DNA from: Acinetobacter pittii
Lineage (GTDB): Bacteria; Pseudomonadota; Gammaproteobacteria; Pseudomonadales; Moraxellaceae
Assembly: GCF_034064985.1 (NCBI RefSeq)
Contig: NZ_CP139249.1
Coordinates: 124,001 to 188,000, forward strand
DNA length: 64,000 nt
Direction: 5' to 3'
Shown: positions 55,790-64,000 of the stretch, in pieces
How the letters are laid out: every line of letters begins with the position of its first letter
Numbering within the stretch: position 1 is the stretch's first letter
Notes under the pieces: generated by a model
Seen by the model: the letters and a program-made list of their open reading frames with translations, nothing else
Told to the model about the DNA's origin: nothing
Databases searched by the model: none
Made by a program: the position numbers and the translations under genes

Positions 55790-56650
55790 TTAGAAACGGA
55801 ATGTTCCATTAATACCAAAAGAGTCAGCATCATCAACAGTTGTGTAAGTTAAGCCTACTGCTACTTGAGGCGTAAAGAATTTCTGTGCGCGAACACTAAA
55901 AATTGTATCTGAATCTTCTGCTGTTGAATCTGCAAAAGATGCTCCAACACTTAAAGTAGGATCAAGATAAAGATCTGCACCTAAACGATAAGTGGTTTCA
56001 TCCCCAATATAGGTTTGTCCTTCAAAATTAGTATAAAAACCTGAAATTTGAGTAACATACTTGGCGCGTAAAGTTATGGCAGTATCATCATCATCTTCAC
56101 CAGTTACGGCTACGGTATTTGAAAGCGAAGTAATGAAGCCATATTTAGCTGCTTGTAGTGGATCAAAACTTTCAGACAAGTCTGTTACACCAGCAGCCAA
56201 TAACAAGCCATCGGTTGGTAAGAAACCGACTTCTACAGCATAGCCGTTACCACTATCATCAACCGAACCAAAACCACTTGCAGTGACTTCAGTTTTTGTA
56301 CGGTTAAATGCTCCTGATAAATAGAATGAGGTACTTGGAATAAAGTATTCTCCTGTAACCCCTAACGAACTAAATTCGAGTTTTCCAGAGTCTTCATCAT
56401 CTTCTAACTTGCTATAGGCATATCCAAGACCAATATTAGAAGCTTTATTTAAAAAAGCAGCTTCAGCTAAAGGGAAAGTTTTTGCTTCTACCGGATTAAA
56501 ATAATATTTGCCATTAATTCCGAAGCTATTATTTTCTCCCTCATCCATATCTGTAAATTCATACATTGTACCAACTTCAGTTTGATAGGCATTCGCATTG
56601 AAAGCACATACAGCTGTTACGAGTGCAAACAAAAATTTTGATTTTTTCAT
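55790..56650 (-). CDS. Putative porin, Omp33-36-like family (copy 2)
   Basis: A 286-residue precursor with signal peptide MKKSKFLFALVTAVCAFNANA. It shares with its neighbour YQTEVG, GKYYFNPVEAKTFPLAEAAFLNKASNIGLGY, FYLSGAFNRTKTEV, VEVGFLPTDGLLLAAGV and LRAKYVTQISGFYTNFEGQ, and it ends in SFGINGTFRF with aromatic C-terminus. About 30 extra residues (SFDPLQAAKYGFITSLSNTVAVTGEDDDD) lie in one loop. Acidic surface loops suggest a cation preference, which is inference. Confidence 0.8.
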   Translation of the reverse strand: MKKSKFLFALVTAVCAFNANAYQTEVGTMYEFTDMDEGENNSFGINGKYYFNPVEAKTFPLAEAAFLNKASNIGLGYAYSKLEDDEDSGKLEFSSLGVTGEYFIPSTSFYLSGAFNRTKTEVTASGFGSVDDSGNGYAVEVGFLPTDGLLLAAGVTDLSESFDPLQAAKYGFITSLSNTVAVTGEDDDDTAITLRAKYVTQISGFYTNFEGQTYIGDETTYRLGADLYLDPTLSVGASFADSTAEDSDTIFSVRAQKFFTPQVAVGLTYTTVDDADSFGINGTFRF

Positions 56651-56792
56651 GGGTAAAACTCTAGAGTAATATATGTTATAAAGTTATTAAGATTTAAGTT
56701 GTTAATTTTAATGTATTTTTAATAAATAAATCAATAATATTATATTTGTTTTTCATCAATAAGATAATAAAAATCAACATGTTTGAGCCTTT

Positions 56793-56822
56793 TTGTTTGA
56801 GTATGGCAAGCTATGCTAAAAT
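56793..56822 (+). promoter_or_regulatory. Probable prfB promoter
   Basis: TTGTTT (56793-56798), 18-base spacer, TAAAAT (56817-56822) preceded by TGC, an extended -10. The transcript would start near 56829, 30 bases before the GTG of prfB. Confidence 0.5.
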
Positions 56823-56858
56823 AATTGACTGTTTATCTGCTCTTATGGGAACACTCGC

Positions 56859-57954
56859 GTGGAAATTAATCCTTATCTAAACCAATTGAAAGACTTAACT
56901 GATCGTAGCCAAACACTACGGGGGTATCTTTGACTACGATCTGAAAAAAGAACGTTTAGAAGAAGTTTTACGTGAGTTAGAAGATCCTGCGATCTGGAAT
57001 GATCAAAGTCGCGCTCAGGCGATGGCGAAAGAAAAGGGCGAACTAGAAAACGTTATTAATGTATTGGATGGCTTATCTACACAGCTTGAAGATGCAAAAG
57101 CGATGTTGGATTTGGCTGTAGAAGCCGACGATGAAAGCCTGCTTGAAGATGTTCAGTCTGAGCTTGGTGCTGCCGAAGATGAACTGGCTAAACTTGAATT
57201 CCGTCGTATGTTTAGTAACCCGATGGACCCGAATCCTTGCTATGTCGAGATTCAATCAGGTTCAGGTGGTACGGAAGCACAAGATTGGGCGTCTATGCTT
57301 TTACGTATGTATATGCGCTGGATTGAACGTCATGGTTTTAAAGCAGAACTTATGGAAGTGTCTGACGGTGACGTAGCTGGTATTAAATCAGCAACGATAC
57401 GTGTTGAAGGTGAATATGCCTACGGTTGGTTACGCACAGAGTCAGGTGTACACCGTTTAGTTCGTAAATCCCCATTTGACAGTGGCAACCGTCGTCACAC
57501 TTCATTCTCTGCGGTATTTATTTCACCAGAAGTTGATGACAATATTGAAATTGATATTAACCCTTCTGATGTTCGTACTGATACTTACCGTGCATCTGGT
57601 GCAGGTGGTCAGCATATTAACAAAACCGACTCGGCTGTGCGTTTGACTCACATCCCAACAGGTATTGTAGTAGCGTGTCAGAACCAACGTTCGCAACATG
57701 CTAACCGTGACCACGCATGGAAACAGTTACGTGCGCGTTTGTATGAATTAGAAATGCAAAAACGTAATGAAGCGGCTCAAGCTCTAGAAGACTCGAAGTC
57801 TGATATTGGTTGGGGAAGCCAAATTCGTTCATATGTATTAGATGATTCTCGTATTAAAGATTTACGCACAGGTGTAGAAAACTCTAATACAGGTGCTGTT
57901 CTTGATGGTGACCTTGATCGTTTTATCGAAGCGAGTTTAAAGCAAGGTTTATAA
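56859..57954 (+). CDS. prfB: Peptide chain release factor 2, made by programmed +1 frameshift
   Basis: Translation starts at GTG 56859 ([20 protein letters not shown]) and runs 24 codons to CTT 56928-56930, followed by an in-frame TGA at 56931-56933. A +1 shift at CTTTGA continues at GAC 56932 in the frame that ends at 57954, giving a 364-residue protein, the normal RF2 length (E. coli 365). RF2 recognises UGA/UAA; its own level decides whether the UGA is read as stop or shifted. The main part contains the recognition motif RKSPFD and the catalytic GGQ ([16 protein letters not shown]). Annotation as a shorter gene starting at 57022 would miss the first ~54 residues. Confidence 0.96.
56919..56933 (+). 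promoter_or_regulatory. RF2 programmed frameshift site
   Basis: CGGGGGTATCTTTGA: a Shine-Dalgarno-like GGGGG three bases before CTT, then TGA and C. It is nearly identical to the E. coli prfB element (AGGGGGTATCTTTGAC). Confidence 0.95.
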
Positions 57955-58057
57955 GAGTCTGCTGAACTTTTAGTTTAAATACATTTCATTTATGAATATG
58001 TAGAACTCTTGGATTTTTAGCGATTAAAACGGCAAAGTAGTTCAGCCTTCGAATGTT

Positions 58058-58120
58058 AATCGAAAAAATACGATATGAATATCGAAAAAAATAGATATGA
58101 ATATCGAAAAAATGCGATAT
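58058..58120. promoter_or_regulatory. Three tandem operator-like repeats upstream of the ArsR gene
   Basis: Three adjacent ~22-bp units of the form ATCG-A(6-7)-T-CGATATGA (58058-58077, 58078-58099, 58100-58120). Each is an imperfect inverted repeat with ATATCG/CGATAT halves around an A tract; the third is the most perfect (ATATCG-N8-CGATAT). They lie in the leader of the ArsR-type regulator gene, 56 bases before its start, and are likely its autoregulatory binding sites. Confidence 0.6.
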
Positions 58121-58175
58121 TATGTTTTCGAAATGCTGAACAAAGCTTTGTTCGTTTAAAAGACGTGTTGAGCCT

Positions 58176-58478
58176 ATGGATATTGATGCAATTAGCAAAG
58201 CCCTTTCCAACCCTCTACGTCGGCAAATTTTGCAATGGTTAAAAGAACCTGCACATTATTTACCGATTGAAGAATGTGGTGGTAGTTTTGAGAAGGGTGT
58301 TTGTGCAGGTCATATTGAACGTTTGGGTAAAGTAGCTCAGTCTACGATGTCTAATCATTTGTCTGTGTTACAACAGGCGGGGCTTATTCAAGTCCAAAAA
58401 TATGGTCAATGGTCTTATTTTTCACGTAACGAAGCTTTGATTCAGCAATATATCGAACATTTAAAACAAACACTTTAA
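58176..58478 (+). CDS. ArsR-family transcriptional regulator
   Basis: A 100-residue winged-helix repressor: ISKALSNPLRRQILQWL at the start and the recognition helix region VAQSTMSNHLSVLQQAGLIQVQKYGQWSYFSRN. Two cysteines (C34 in EECGG, C43 in GVCAG) lie in the loop before the HTH rather than in the classic ELCVCDL metal site, so a thiol- or electrophile-sensing mechanism is possible. The Old Yellow Enzyme gene follows after 28 bases, probably its target. Tandem operator-like repeats lie upstream. Confidence 0.88.
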   Translation: MDIDAISKALSNPLRRQILQWLKEPAHYLPIEECGGSFEKGVCAGHIERLGKVAQSTMSNHLSVLQQAGLIQVQKYGQWSYFSRNEALIQQYIEHLKQTL

Positions 58479-58506
58479 ATTATTAAAAGTGTAAGTCGAG
58501 GCGATT

Positions 58507-59565
58507 ATGGCTGAACTCAATACTCCTTTAACGGTTGGTGATTTTGAAATCAAAAATCGATTGGTCATGGCTCCATTAACGCGTGCGCGTAGTGGTGAAA
58601 GCCGAGTGCCTAATGATTTAATGGTTGAATACTATCAACAACGTGCAAATGCTGGTCTAATTTTGACTGAAGCAACAGTAATTGGTTCAAAAACTGTGGG
58701 TTATGCAGATACCCCGGGTTTATGGTCAGAAGAGCAAGCACAAGCTTGGAATAAAATTATTGAGGCGGTTCATGCTCAAGGTTCAAAAATTGTAGTTCAA
58801 CTTTGGCATGTAGGTCGTATTTCGCATCCTGAGCTTTTAGATGGCGATATTCCTGTTGCACCAAGTGCGATTCAACCTGCGGGTGAAGTGAGCCTATTAC
58901 GCCCTAAACGCCCGTATGTAAAACCGCGTGCGCTTTCCTTAGAAGAAGTGAAAGAGGTGGTCGCTCAATATAAACATTCAGCAGAATTAGCTAAAGCAGC
59001 AGGTTTTGATGGTGTTGAGTTACACGCTGCAAATGGTTATTTAATTGACCAGTTCCTTCAAAGCAATACCAACCAACGTGATGATGAGTATGGTGGTCCG
59101 GTTGAAAACCGCGCTCGCTTGTTATTAGAAGTGGTTGATGCCTTTATTGAAGTGTGGGGCGCTGGTCGAGTAGGTGTACATATTGCACCGCGTGGTGATT
59201 CACACGATATGGGTGATGAAAACCCATTAGCAACTTTTGGTTATGTAGTGGAACAACTTAACCAACGTAATGTTGCTTTCATTTTCTCTCGTGAATATGA
59301 AGCTGCTGACAGCATTAGTCCTAAACTTCGCGAAAAATTTAATGGTGTATGGATTGCCAATGAGAACCTAACACCAGAATCAGCAAAACGTATCTTGCGT
59401 GAAGGTCAGGCAGATGCTGTATCTTTTGGTAAGGCATATATTGCTAACCCAGATCTTTTACAGCGTTTAGAAAAAGACTTGCCATTAAATGAACTTCAAC
59501 CAACGACTTTATATGCGAAAGGTGCTGAAGGTTATACAGACTATCCAACGCTGGAAGCTTCGTAA
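58507..59565 (+). CDS. Old Yellow Enzyme family alkene reductase (NemA-like)
   Basis: A 352-residue FMN-dependent reductase of activated C=C bonds and nitro compounds. It shows LNTPLTVGDFEIKNRLVMAPLTRARSGE, GLILTEATVIGSKTVGYADTPGLWSEEQ, QLWHVGRISHPEL, and the substrate-binding His-Asn pair in ELHAANGYLIDQFLQSNTNQRDDEYGG (H173, N176). Linkage with an ArsR-type regulator suggests induction by electrophiles such as N-ethylmaleimide, quinones or methylglyoxal, in analogy to E. coli NemR-NemA; this is inference. Confidence 0.9.
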   Translation: MAELNTPLTVGDFEIKNRLVMAPLTRARSGESRVPNDLMVEYYQQRANAGLILTEATVIGSKTVGYADTPGLWSEEQAQAWNKIIEAVHAQGSKIVVQLWHVGRISHPELLDGDIPVAPSAIQPAGEVSLLRPKRPYVKPRALSLEEVKEVVAQYKHSAELAKAAGFDGVELHAANGYLIDQFLQSNTNQRDDEYGGPVENRARLLLEVVDAFIEVWGAGRVGVHIAPRGDSHDMGDENPLATFGYVVEQLNQRNVAFIFSREYEAADSISPKLREKFNGVWIANENLTPESAKRILREGQADAVSFGKAYIANPDLLQRLEKDLPLNELQPTTLYAKGAEGYTDYPTLEAS

Positions 59566-59579
59566 TTTTTTGAACAGAT

Positions 59580-59617
59580 GATTTACTGACCTCTTTAATT
59601 TATGGGCTCAGTAAATC
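59580..59617 (+). terminator. Hairpin after the alkene reductase gene
   Basis: Perfect 10-bp arms GATTTACTGA/TCAGTAAATC with an 18-base loop, followed by GCTTTTCTTG. Weaker than the next one. Confidence 0.55.
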
Positions 59618-59630
59618 GCTTTTCTTGTAA

Positions 59631-59666
59631 TGGTAGAGTTTAGGTATCGAAACTCTGCCATTTTTT
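59631..59666 (+). terminator. Rho-independent terminator upstream of waaA
   Basis: TGGTAGAGTTT/AAACTCTGCCA (one T-G wobble), 8-base loop, six T. It ends the ArsR-reductase transcript. Confidence 0.85.
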
Positions 59667-59721
59667 CTATCTATGTTATATTTTCCCCAGTTTTAAACTT
59701 TGACTATTTGAGGCAAACCGC

Positions 59722-61014
59722 TTGGCGACCCCATTTTGGTACAACACCGCACTCCATTTATTAAAACCTTTTTACCACTGGCGGATAAAAAAACGTGCAG
59801 AAAGCCAGGAATTATATCATCAGGAATGTCTTGAAAGATTTGGGCCGTTTGAATCTCCGAAAAATGTGAGAGCAATTTGGTTCCATGCTGTTTCGGTTGG
59901 AGAAACCAATGCTGCGCAGCCTTTAATCGAGCATTATCTTAAACTCGGTCAGCCTGTGCTAGTGACTAATACCACTAAAACTGGGCAAGCGCGTGCCAAA
60001 TCATTATTTTTAAAAGCGCCTTATTTAGATTTATTTCAAGCAGTTTATTTGCCTGTTGATCAAAAACATCTTTTAAAACAATTTTTTGAGTTGTACCAGC
60101 CAAAACTTTTAGCATTGGTGGAAACTGAACTTTGGCCAAATTTAATTGATCAAGCCAAACTACAACAGGTTCCTTGTTTATTATTAAATGCGCGATTATC
60201 AGAAAAATCAGCGAAAGGTTATAGCCGTGTTTCAGGTCTAACAGCAGGAATGCTGAAACAAATTGACTGGGTGCTGGCACAAGATAATGCGACTCGACAA
60301 CGTTATGTAGAACTTGGTTTAGATCAACAAAAAAGTCAGGTGGTTGGAAATATTAAATTTGATATTCACGCACCAGAAGCTTTTATAAATCAGGCTGAGC
60401 AATTACAACAACAATGGTATTTGGGACAGCGTAAAGTTCTGACAATTGCCAGTACGCATGCACCGGAAGAACAACAAATTTTAGAAGTGCTTGGGCCTTA
60501 TTTAAAGTCAGATCCAGAGTTAGTTTGTATGGTTGTGCCTCGACATCCTGAACGTTTCGATGAAGTATTTGAAATTTGTCAGAACTTAGATCTGGTCACT
60601 CATCGTAGAAGTATGAATCATAGTATTCATGCTAGTACACAGGTTTATCTGGCGGATAGTATGGGTGAGCTTTGGTTATGGTATGCCTTAAGTCAGGTGT
60701 GTTTTGTGGGTGGATCACTTAATGAACCGGGCGGTGGGCATAATATTTTAGAGCCTATGGTCTTAAATGTGCCGACTGTAATTGGACCTCGTTACTTTAA
60801 TTTTCAAACTATTGTTGATGAATTCATTGATGAAAATGGTGTGCTCATTGCCCAAGACGCTGAGCAAGTTGTGGCAATCTGGATGGCATGTTTAGCTGAA
60901 CCTGACCAGGCTCAACAAGTGGTTGAGCAGGCGCATAAAGTCTTGCAGCGTAACCAAGGTTCGTTACAGAAACATATTGGCGTAATTAACCGGTATTTGG
61001 CCGAAAAACCATGA
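59722..61014 (+). CDS. waaA: 3-deoxy-D-manno-octulosonic acid (Kdo) transferase
   Basis: A 430-residue GT30 glycosyltransferase adding Kdo to lipid IVA. It starts at TTG 59722 with GAGG 8-9 bases upstream; no ATG gives a complete N-terminus. Motifs: WFHAVSVGETNAAQPLI (nucleotide-sugar loop), VTNTTKTGQ, LVETELWPNLI, NARLSEKSAKGYSR, IASTHAPEEQQIL and FVGGSLNEPGGGHNILEP. The N-terminal membrane anchor is short (NTALHLLKPFYHW). Its TGA overlaps the ATG of rsmE. Confidence 0.95.
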   Translation: MATPFWYNTALHLLKPFYHWRIKKRAESQELYHQECLERFGPFESPKNVRAIWFHAVSVGETNAAQPLIEHYLKLGQPVLVTNTTKTGQARAKSLFLKAPYLDLFQAVYLPVDQKHLLKQFFELYQPKLLALVETELWPNLIDQAKLQQVPCLLLNARLSEKSAKGYSRVSGLTAGMLKQIDWVLAQDNATRQRYVELGLDQQKSQVVGNIKFDIHAPEAFINQAEQLQQQWYLGQRKVLTIASTHAPEEQQILEVLGPYLKSDPELVCMVVPRHPERFDEVFEICQNLDLVTHRRSMNHSIHASTQVYLADSMGELWLWYALSQVCFVGGSLNEPGGGHNILEPMVLNVPTVIGPRYFNFQTIVDEFIDENGVLIAQDAEQVVAIWMACLAEPDQAQQVVEQAHKVLQRNQGSLQKHIGVINRYLAEKP

Positions 61015-61718
61015 ATATCGTTTTGCTAGAACCTGAAGATGTTCAGTCAGAATTATGGTCAATTCGTTCAAAGCGTCAATTACAGCATTTAGATGAACAT
61101 CTTGATATTAGGGTTGGCCAAAATCTAAAAGTTGGTATTCGTAACGGGGCACGTTATATCACTGAAATTGTTTCGATTAACGAGCATGAGGTTTGTATAC
61201 GGCCTATCACTGAGGAAGTTGTACCTGCAAAACTTCCAGTACATTTAATTGTAGCTTTACCAAGGCCCAAAGTTTTACGCCGTTTAATTATGGACAGTGT
61301 GACTTTGGGGGTTGAAAGAATTAGTTTGATTCATAGTTATCGTGTAGATAAAAGCTATTGGCAAACTCCATTTTTGCAACAACTTGATAACTATGTGACT
61401 TTAGGGCTTGAGCAAGCAGGCGATACAATTGTTCCTGAAATTCAATTATATAAACGCTTTAAACCTTTTGTTGAAGATGTTCTACCAAACTTAATTTCAA
61501 AGGAAAGTCCCGCCTATGTGGCTCATCCGTATGTAGAGCAGAGCATGCCCGTTAATATTCCGCATGCGTGCAGTGTAGTCGTTGGACCCGAAGGCGGCTT
61601 TATTCCCTATGAAGTTGATTTGCTCACAAAAAACGGCTGCCAAGCTGTGAGCTTAGGCAACCGTATTTTAAGAACTGAAACGTCTATTTCTTATATTTTA
61701 GGTCGTCTGTTTAGTTGA
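61011..61718 (+). CDS. rsmE: 16S rRNA (uracil1498-N3)-methyltransferase
   Basis: A 235-residue SPOUT methyltransferase with an N-terminal PUA-like domain (SKRQLQHLDEHLDIRVGQNLKVGI) and the C-terminal knot: VVGPEGGFIPYEVDLLTKNGCQAVSLGNRILRTETS. It methylates U1498 in the 30S subunit. The ATG overlaps the waaA stop (ATGA). Its 3' end overlaps the convergent mscS-type gene by 21 bases. Confidence 0.93.
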   Translation: MNIVLLEPEDVQSELWSIRSKRQLQHLDEHLDIRVGQNLKVGIRNGARYITEIVSINEHEVCIRPITEEVVPAKLPVHLIVALPRPKVLRRLIMDSVTLGVERISLIHSYRVDKSYWQTPFLQQLDNYVTLGLEQAGDTIVPEIQLYKRFKPFVEDVLPNLISKESPAYVAHPYVEQSMPVNIPHACSVVVGPEGGFIPYEVDLLTKNGCQAVSLGNRILRTETSISYILGRLFS

Positions 61719-62678
61719 TGCTTCAGGGTTTAAAAGCGGCTGGTTTGAAGCCATTTTTAATTCCTGAATTGGGTAAGGAATATTAATTCCGTTCTCATTG
61801 AAAGCTTGTTTTACTTGAGCTTGAATTGTGCTTGTAGATGAGGACATATCAGTTTCAGTAGTATCAACCCACCAACGTACAGTCAGGTTAACCGAGAAAT
61901 CTGCTAAAGCTGTAACGTTAACCGAGAAAGCCGGCTGACTGAGTACATTTCGGTCATTATTAAGAATATCTAAAATAATCTGTTTAGCTTTTTGTTCATC
62001 GTCGTCATAGCCAATGCCGACTACAAACTCACAGCGTCGTTGCTGATAAGCCGTATTTACAGTTAAAGCACTCGTATAAACAGTGGCATTTGGAATAACA
62101 ATACGGCGTCCATCTGGTGAACGTAAAAATGTTGCACGAATTTGAATATCTTCAACAGTTCCTTCAAGTGAATTGACTACGATTGAATCACCAATACGGA
62201 ATGGTTCGCTCAATAAAATCAAAATACCTGACAGCAGGTTCTGAAAAATATCTTTAAATGCGAAACCAATTGCGACCGAACCGATCCCTAACGCGCTCAT
62301 AAGTTGTCCTGGTGTAAAACCTGGGATCATGATGACAAGTGCAATTAAGAATCCAAAAAATAAAATTGTCGTACTTCCTACACGGTTTAGAACCAAGACT
62401 AGGTTTTGGCGCGTGTAAGAACGATTTTCTAAGGTTTTACGAACAAAGAATTTAAATAATTTGGTGAGTAGCCAAAAAATAACGAAGACGATAATCGCAA
62501 TACAAATATAAGGCACGCGTTCCCAGAAGCTATCCACGATTTTATCAATGGTGGTATAGGCATCATGATACTTTTCGGTATGGGCTAAAACCGTTTGAGT
62601 GGTTTTAGTACCTGCTTCTTGCAAAAGTTCGCCTGTATTTTTTGCAACATCCGTTAAGGATTTTTGTTCATCAGCCAC
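61698..62678 (-). CDS. MscS-family small-conductance mechanosensitive channel
   Basis: A 326-residue inner-membrane channel with three predicted helices (VPYICIAIIVFVIFWLLTKLFKF, VLNRVGSTTILFFGFLIALVIMI and the pore helix LMSALGIGSVAIGFAFKDIFQNLLSGILIL). The pore helix is followed by the MscS beta domain (PFRIGDSIVVNSLEGTVEDIQIRATFLRSPDGRRIVIPNATVY). It should open on membrane tension and release solutes on hypo-osmotic shock. An N-terminal soluble part of ~45 residues precedes the first helix. The last 21 bases overlap rsmE on the opposite strand, so the transcripts are antisense there. Confidence 0.92.
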   Translation of the reverse strand: MADEQKSLTDVAKNTGELLQEAGTKTTQTVLAHTEKYHDAYTTIDKIVDSFWERVPYICIAIIVFVIFWLLTKLFKFFVRKTLENRSYTRQNLVLVLNRVGSTTILFFGFLIALVIMIPGFTPGQLMSALGIGSVAIGFAFKDIFQNLLSGILILLSEPFRIGDSIVVNSLEGTVEDIQIRATFLRSPDGRRIVIPNATVYTSALTVNTAYQQRRCEFVVGIGYDDDEQKAKQIILDILNNDRNVLSQPAFSVNVTALADFSVNLTVRWWVDTTETDMSSSTSTIQAQVKQAFNENGINIPYPIQELKMASNQPLLNPEASTKQTT

Positions 62679-62791
62679 AACAAGTCTCTATTTAAAAAAA
62701 TTATGAAAGCGATGATCGGCCTTCATTATAGTAGGAGATAAAATGTGCGCCTACTATAATGAGTTCATCTAAATAATAAAGTGTTTTTTAA

Positions 62792-63367
62792 TTAAAAGTA
62801 TTCCGTTCCTTTTTGTAAGATTTGTGACGGAGTTTCTATAGTATCGGTACCAGAGAAGTAGTAGAAAAAGCCTGCGGTAGAAATAAGGCTAATTAAAATG
62901 GCCAATAAAATAAACCAAGCCATGAGTTTTTCTATGAACGTTGATGGTCGAGATGGACCATATTGATTTGGACCTGCTGTACCTGAGGCAAGCAGTAAAT
63001 AAATCATAAAAAAGAATTGAACAACTGGAATGAATAACAGCAATCCCATCCAACCACTTTTATTTAGATCATGCAAACGTCGCACGACGAGAACAACATT
63101 TAAGTAAATCAGGAATAGCCAAAAAGCCCAGACGATCCAAGCACTAGCCCCAGAAAGAGAGCTATAAAACTCAAAATTAAATAAATTGCTTGAAAGCTGA
63201 AAACTTCCAAGAAATGAGGCCAAAATGAAATAGCCCACAAGGGTGACTAAATAAATCAACCCATAACCGCCTAAATAGCTCATGCGATTAAAGCGCCCAT
63301 GAATTGAAAACGGATTATCTTTAAAAGGGAGTTGGGGGGGGCGTGAGGAGCTAGTTTGGGCAAACAT
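62792..63367 (-). CDS. DUF805 membrane protein
   Basis: A 191-residue protein with the DUF805 layout: IHGRFNRMSYLGGYGLIYLV, four hydrophobic helices, the RRLHDLNKSGWMGLLLFIPVVQ motif and a GTAGPNQYGPSRPS turn, then an extra C-terminal helix (WFILLAILISLISTAGFFYYF). The function of the family is unknown. It begins with ATG 63367 and is a single gene. Confidence 0.88.
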   Translation of the reverse strand: MFAQTSSSRPPQLPFKDNPFSIHGRFNRMSYLGGYGLIYLVTLVGYFILASFLGSFQLSSNLFNFEFYSSLSGASAWIVWAFWLFLIYLNVVLVVRRLHDLNKSGWMGLLLFIPVVQFFFMIYLLLASGTAGPNQYGPSRPSTFIEKLMAWFILLAILISLISTAGFFYYFSGTDTIETPSQILQKGTEYF

Positions 63368-63661
63368 ATTATTTTATTCCTAGGTTGCATATGAGAGACA
63401 AAATAATCTTTGTTGATGATCAAAACCATCAAATCTTGAAAAAATTATAAAAGTAAAAGCTATAGACAAATGTTTTAAATCAACTTAATTTTATAAAAAT
63501 GTTCATAATTTCGTATGCTTGAGTAAGTGGTTAATATATGACCAAAGTCGCATTGTCTAGGCTTTGAAAGAGTCATCATACTGAAAAGGCATACAAATAA
63601 GATCCAGTAAAATAATAGCCACAGTCTCGAGATGGGATGCACAAGATCAAGGAAGTTGCGT

Positions 63662-64000
63662 ATGAATGAGATCTATCCAGTACCAGAGGAATTTAAAAAG
63701 ACAGCTCGTACTGTTGAAGCAGACTACTTTAAACGTTATCAACACTCTATCGAGAACCCAGATGAATTCTGGGCAGAGCAAGCTAAAATTGTCGATTGGA
63801 TAAAGCCATTTACCCAAGTTAAAAATACAAGTTTTGACAAAGACAATTTCAAAATTGAATGGTTTGCTGATGGCGAGTTGAACGTATCAGCAAACTGCCT
63901 AGACAGGCATCTTAAAGAACATCCACATAAACCTGCAATTATTTGGGAAGGTGACCATCCTTCTCGTCATAAAATTGTCTCTTATAAAGAGTTACACGAC
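63662..64000 (+). CDS. acs: Acetyl-CoA synthetase, N-terminal part (3' end outside window)
   Basis: The first 113 codons of an AMP-forming acetate--CoA ligase: MNEIYPVPEEFKKTARTVEA, YQHSIENPDEFWAEQAKIVDW, WFADGELNVSANCLDRH, AIIWEGDHP and KIVSYKEL are the normal Acs start. AAGGAAG lies about 8 bases before ATG 63662. The 294-base leader after the DUF805 gene holds no other gene. The adenylation motifs lie beyond the window. Confidence 0.92.
   Translation, partial: MNEIYPVPEEFKKTARTVEADYFKRYQHSIENPDEFWAEQAKIVDWIKPFTQVKNTSFDKDNFKIEWFADGELNVSANCLDRHLKEHPHKPAIIWEGDHPSRHKIVSYKELHD

Noticed and set aside
57022..57954. prfB as a separate 310-residue gene starting at 57022
   Set aside because: The programmed frameshift upstream supplies the real N-terminus; length and sequence match full RF2 only when it is included.
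58058..58120. Tandem ~22-bp repeats as a miniature CRISPR array
   Set aside because: Units are directly adjacent without unique spacers, only three copies, and there are no cas genes; operators are far more likely.
57986..58210. 74-residue minus-strand frame over the operator repeats
   Set aside because: Its sequence comes from translating the ATATCG repeats and overlaps the start of the ArsR gene.

Overview
The window looks like a chromosomal segment of an Acinetobacter of the A. baumannii/calcoaceticus complex. Support: A+T-rich coding sequence throughout, protein sequences I recognise as typical of that group (MurG, Ddl, FtsA, LpxC), an Omp33-36-type porin pair, a Pseudomonas-like crc/pyrE pair, and the murG-murC-ddl-ftsQ-ftsA-ftsZ-lpxC order. 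I saw no rRNA, tRNA, IS element or CRISPR array. The species call rests on recognition from memory, not on a search.

Layout. 1-4850: tail of a type VI secretion vgrG, a multidomain peptidoglycan-cleaving effector, a probable lipoprotein immunity gene and an SH3b protein, in very A+T-rich DNA. 4900-8950: a lipase-like hydrolase, yqiA and parE. 9070-16120: a complete set for urate breakdown: HpxO, UraH, UraD, PuuE, Alc and AllA, plus an NCS2 permease and a Tsx/OmpK-like channel, giving glyoxylate and urea. 16370-23300: ribosome-associated HPF-like protein, ankyrin protein, outer-membrane barrel, dsbD, a diguanylate cyclase, an HSL-type esterase, DUF2147 and ArsC/YffB-like proteins. 23500-25930: a probable CsrA-titrating sRNA, crc (ExoIII family), pyrE, and a small insertion flanked by a 60-bp duplication of the pyrE 3' end.

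25936-28566: a Fur-box TonB receptor and a DUF1737 protein. 28727-39300: gshB, the cell wall/division cluster with lpxC, then dciA and an M23 peptidase. 39549-44260: pyruvate dehydrogenase aceEF. 44400-45500: a small membrane protein and a yybP-ykoY-type (Mn2+) riboswitch controlling a GDT1-family exporter. 45550-49190: a second Fur-box TonB receptor, an ODP-like metallo-beta-lactamase-fold protein and a YkgJ protein. 49322-54642: guaB, glmM, pdxH, recJ. 54688-56650: tandem porins. 56859-57954: prfB with its programmed +1 frameshift. 58058-59565: an ArsR regulator with three tandem operators and an Old Yellow Enzyme. 59722-63367: waaA-rsmE, an MscS channel, a DUF805 protein. The window ends inside acs.

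Most of the window is core genome. The accessory or least explained parts are the T6SS effector module, the pyrE-tail insertion, the GGA-rich sRNA next to crc, and a Zur-box-like palindrome between the convergent lpxC and dciA genes.
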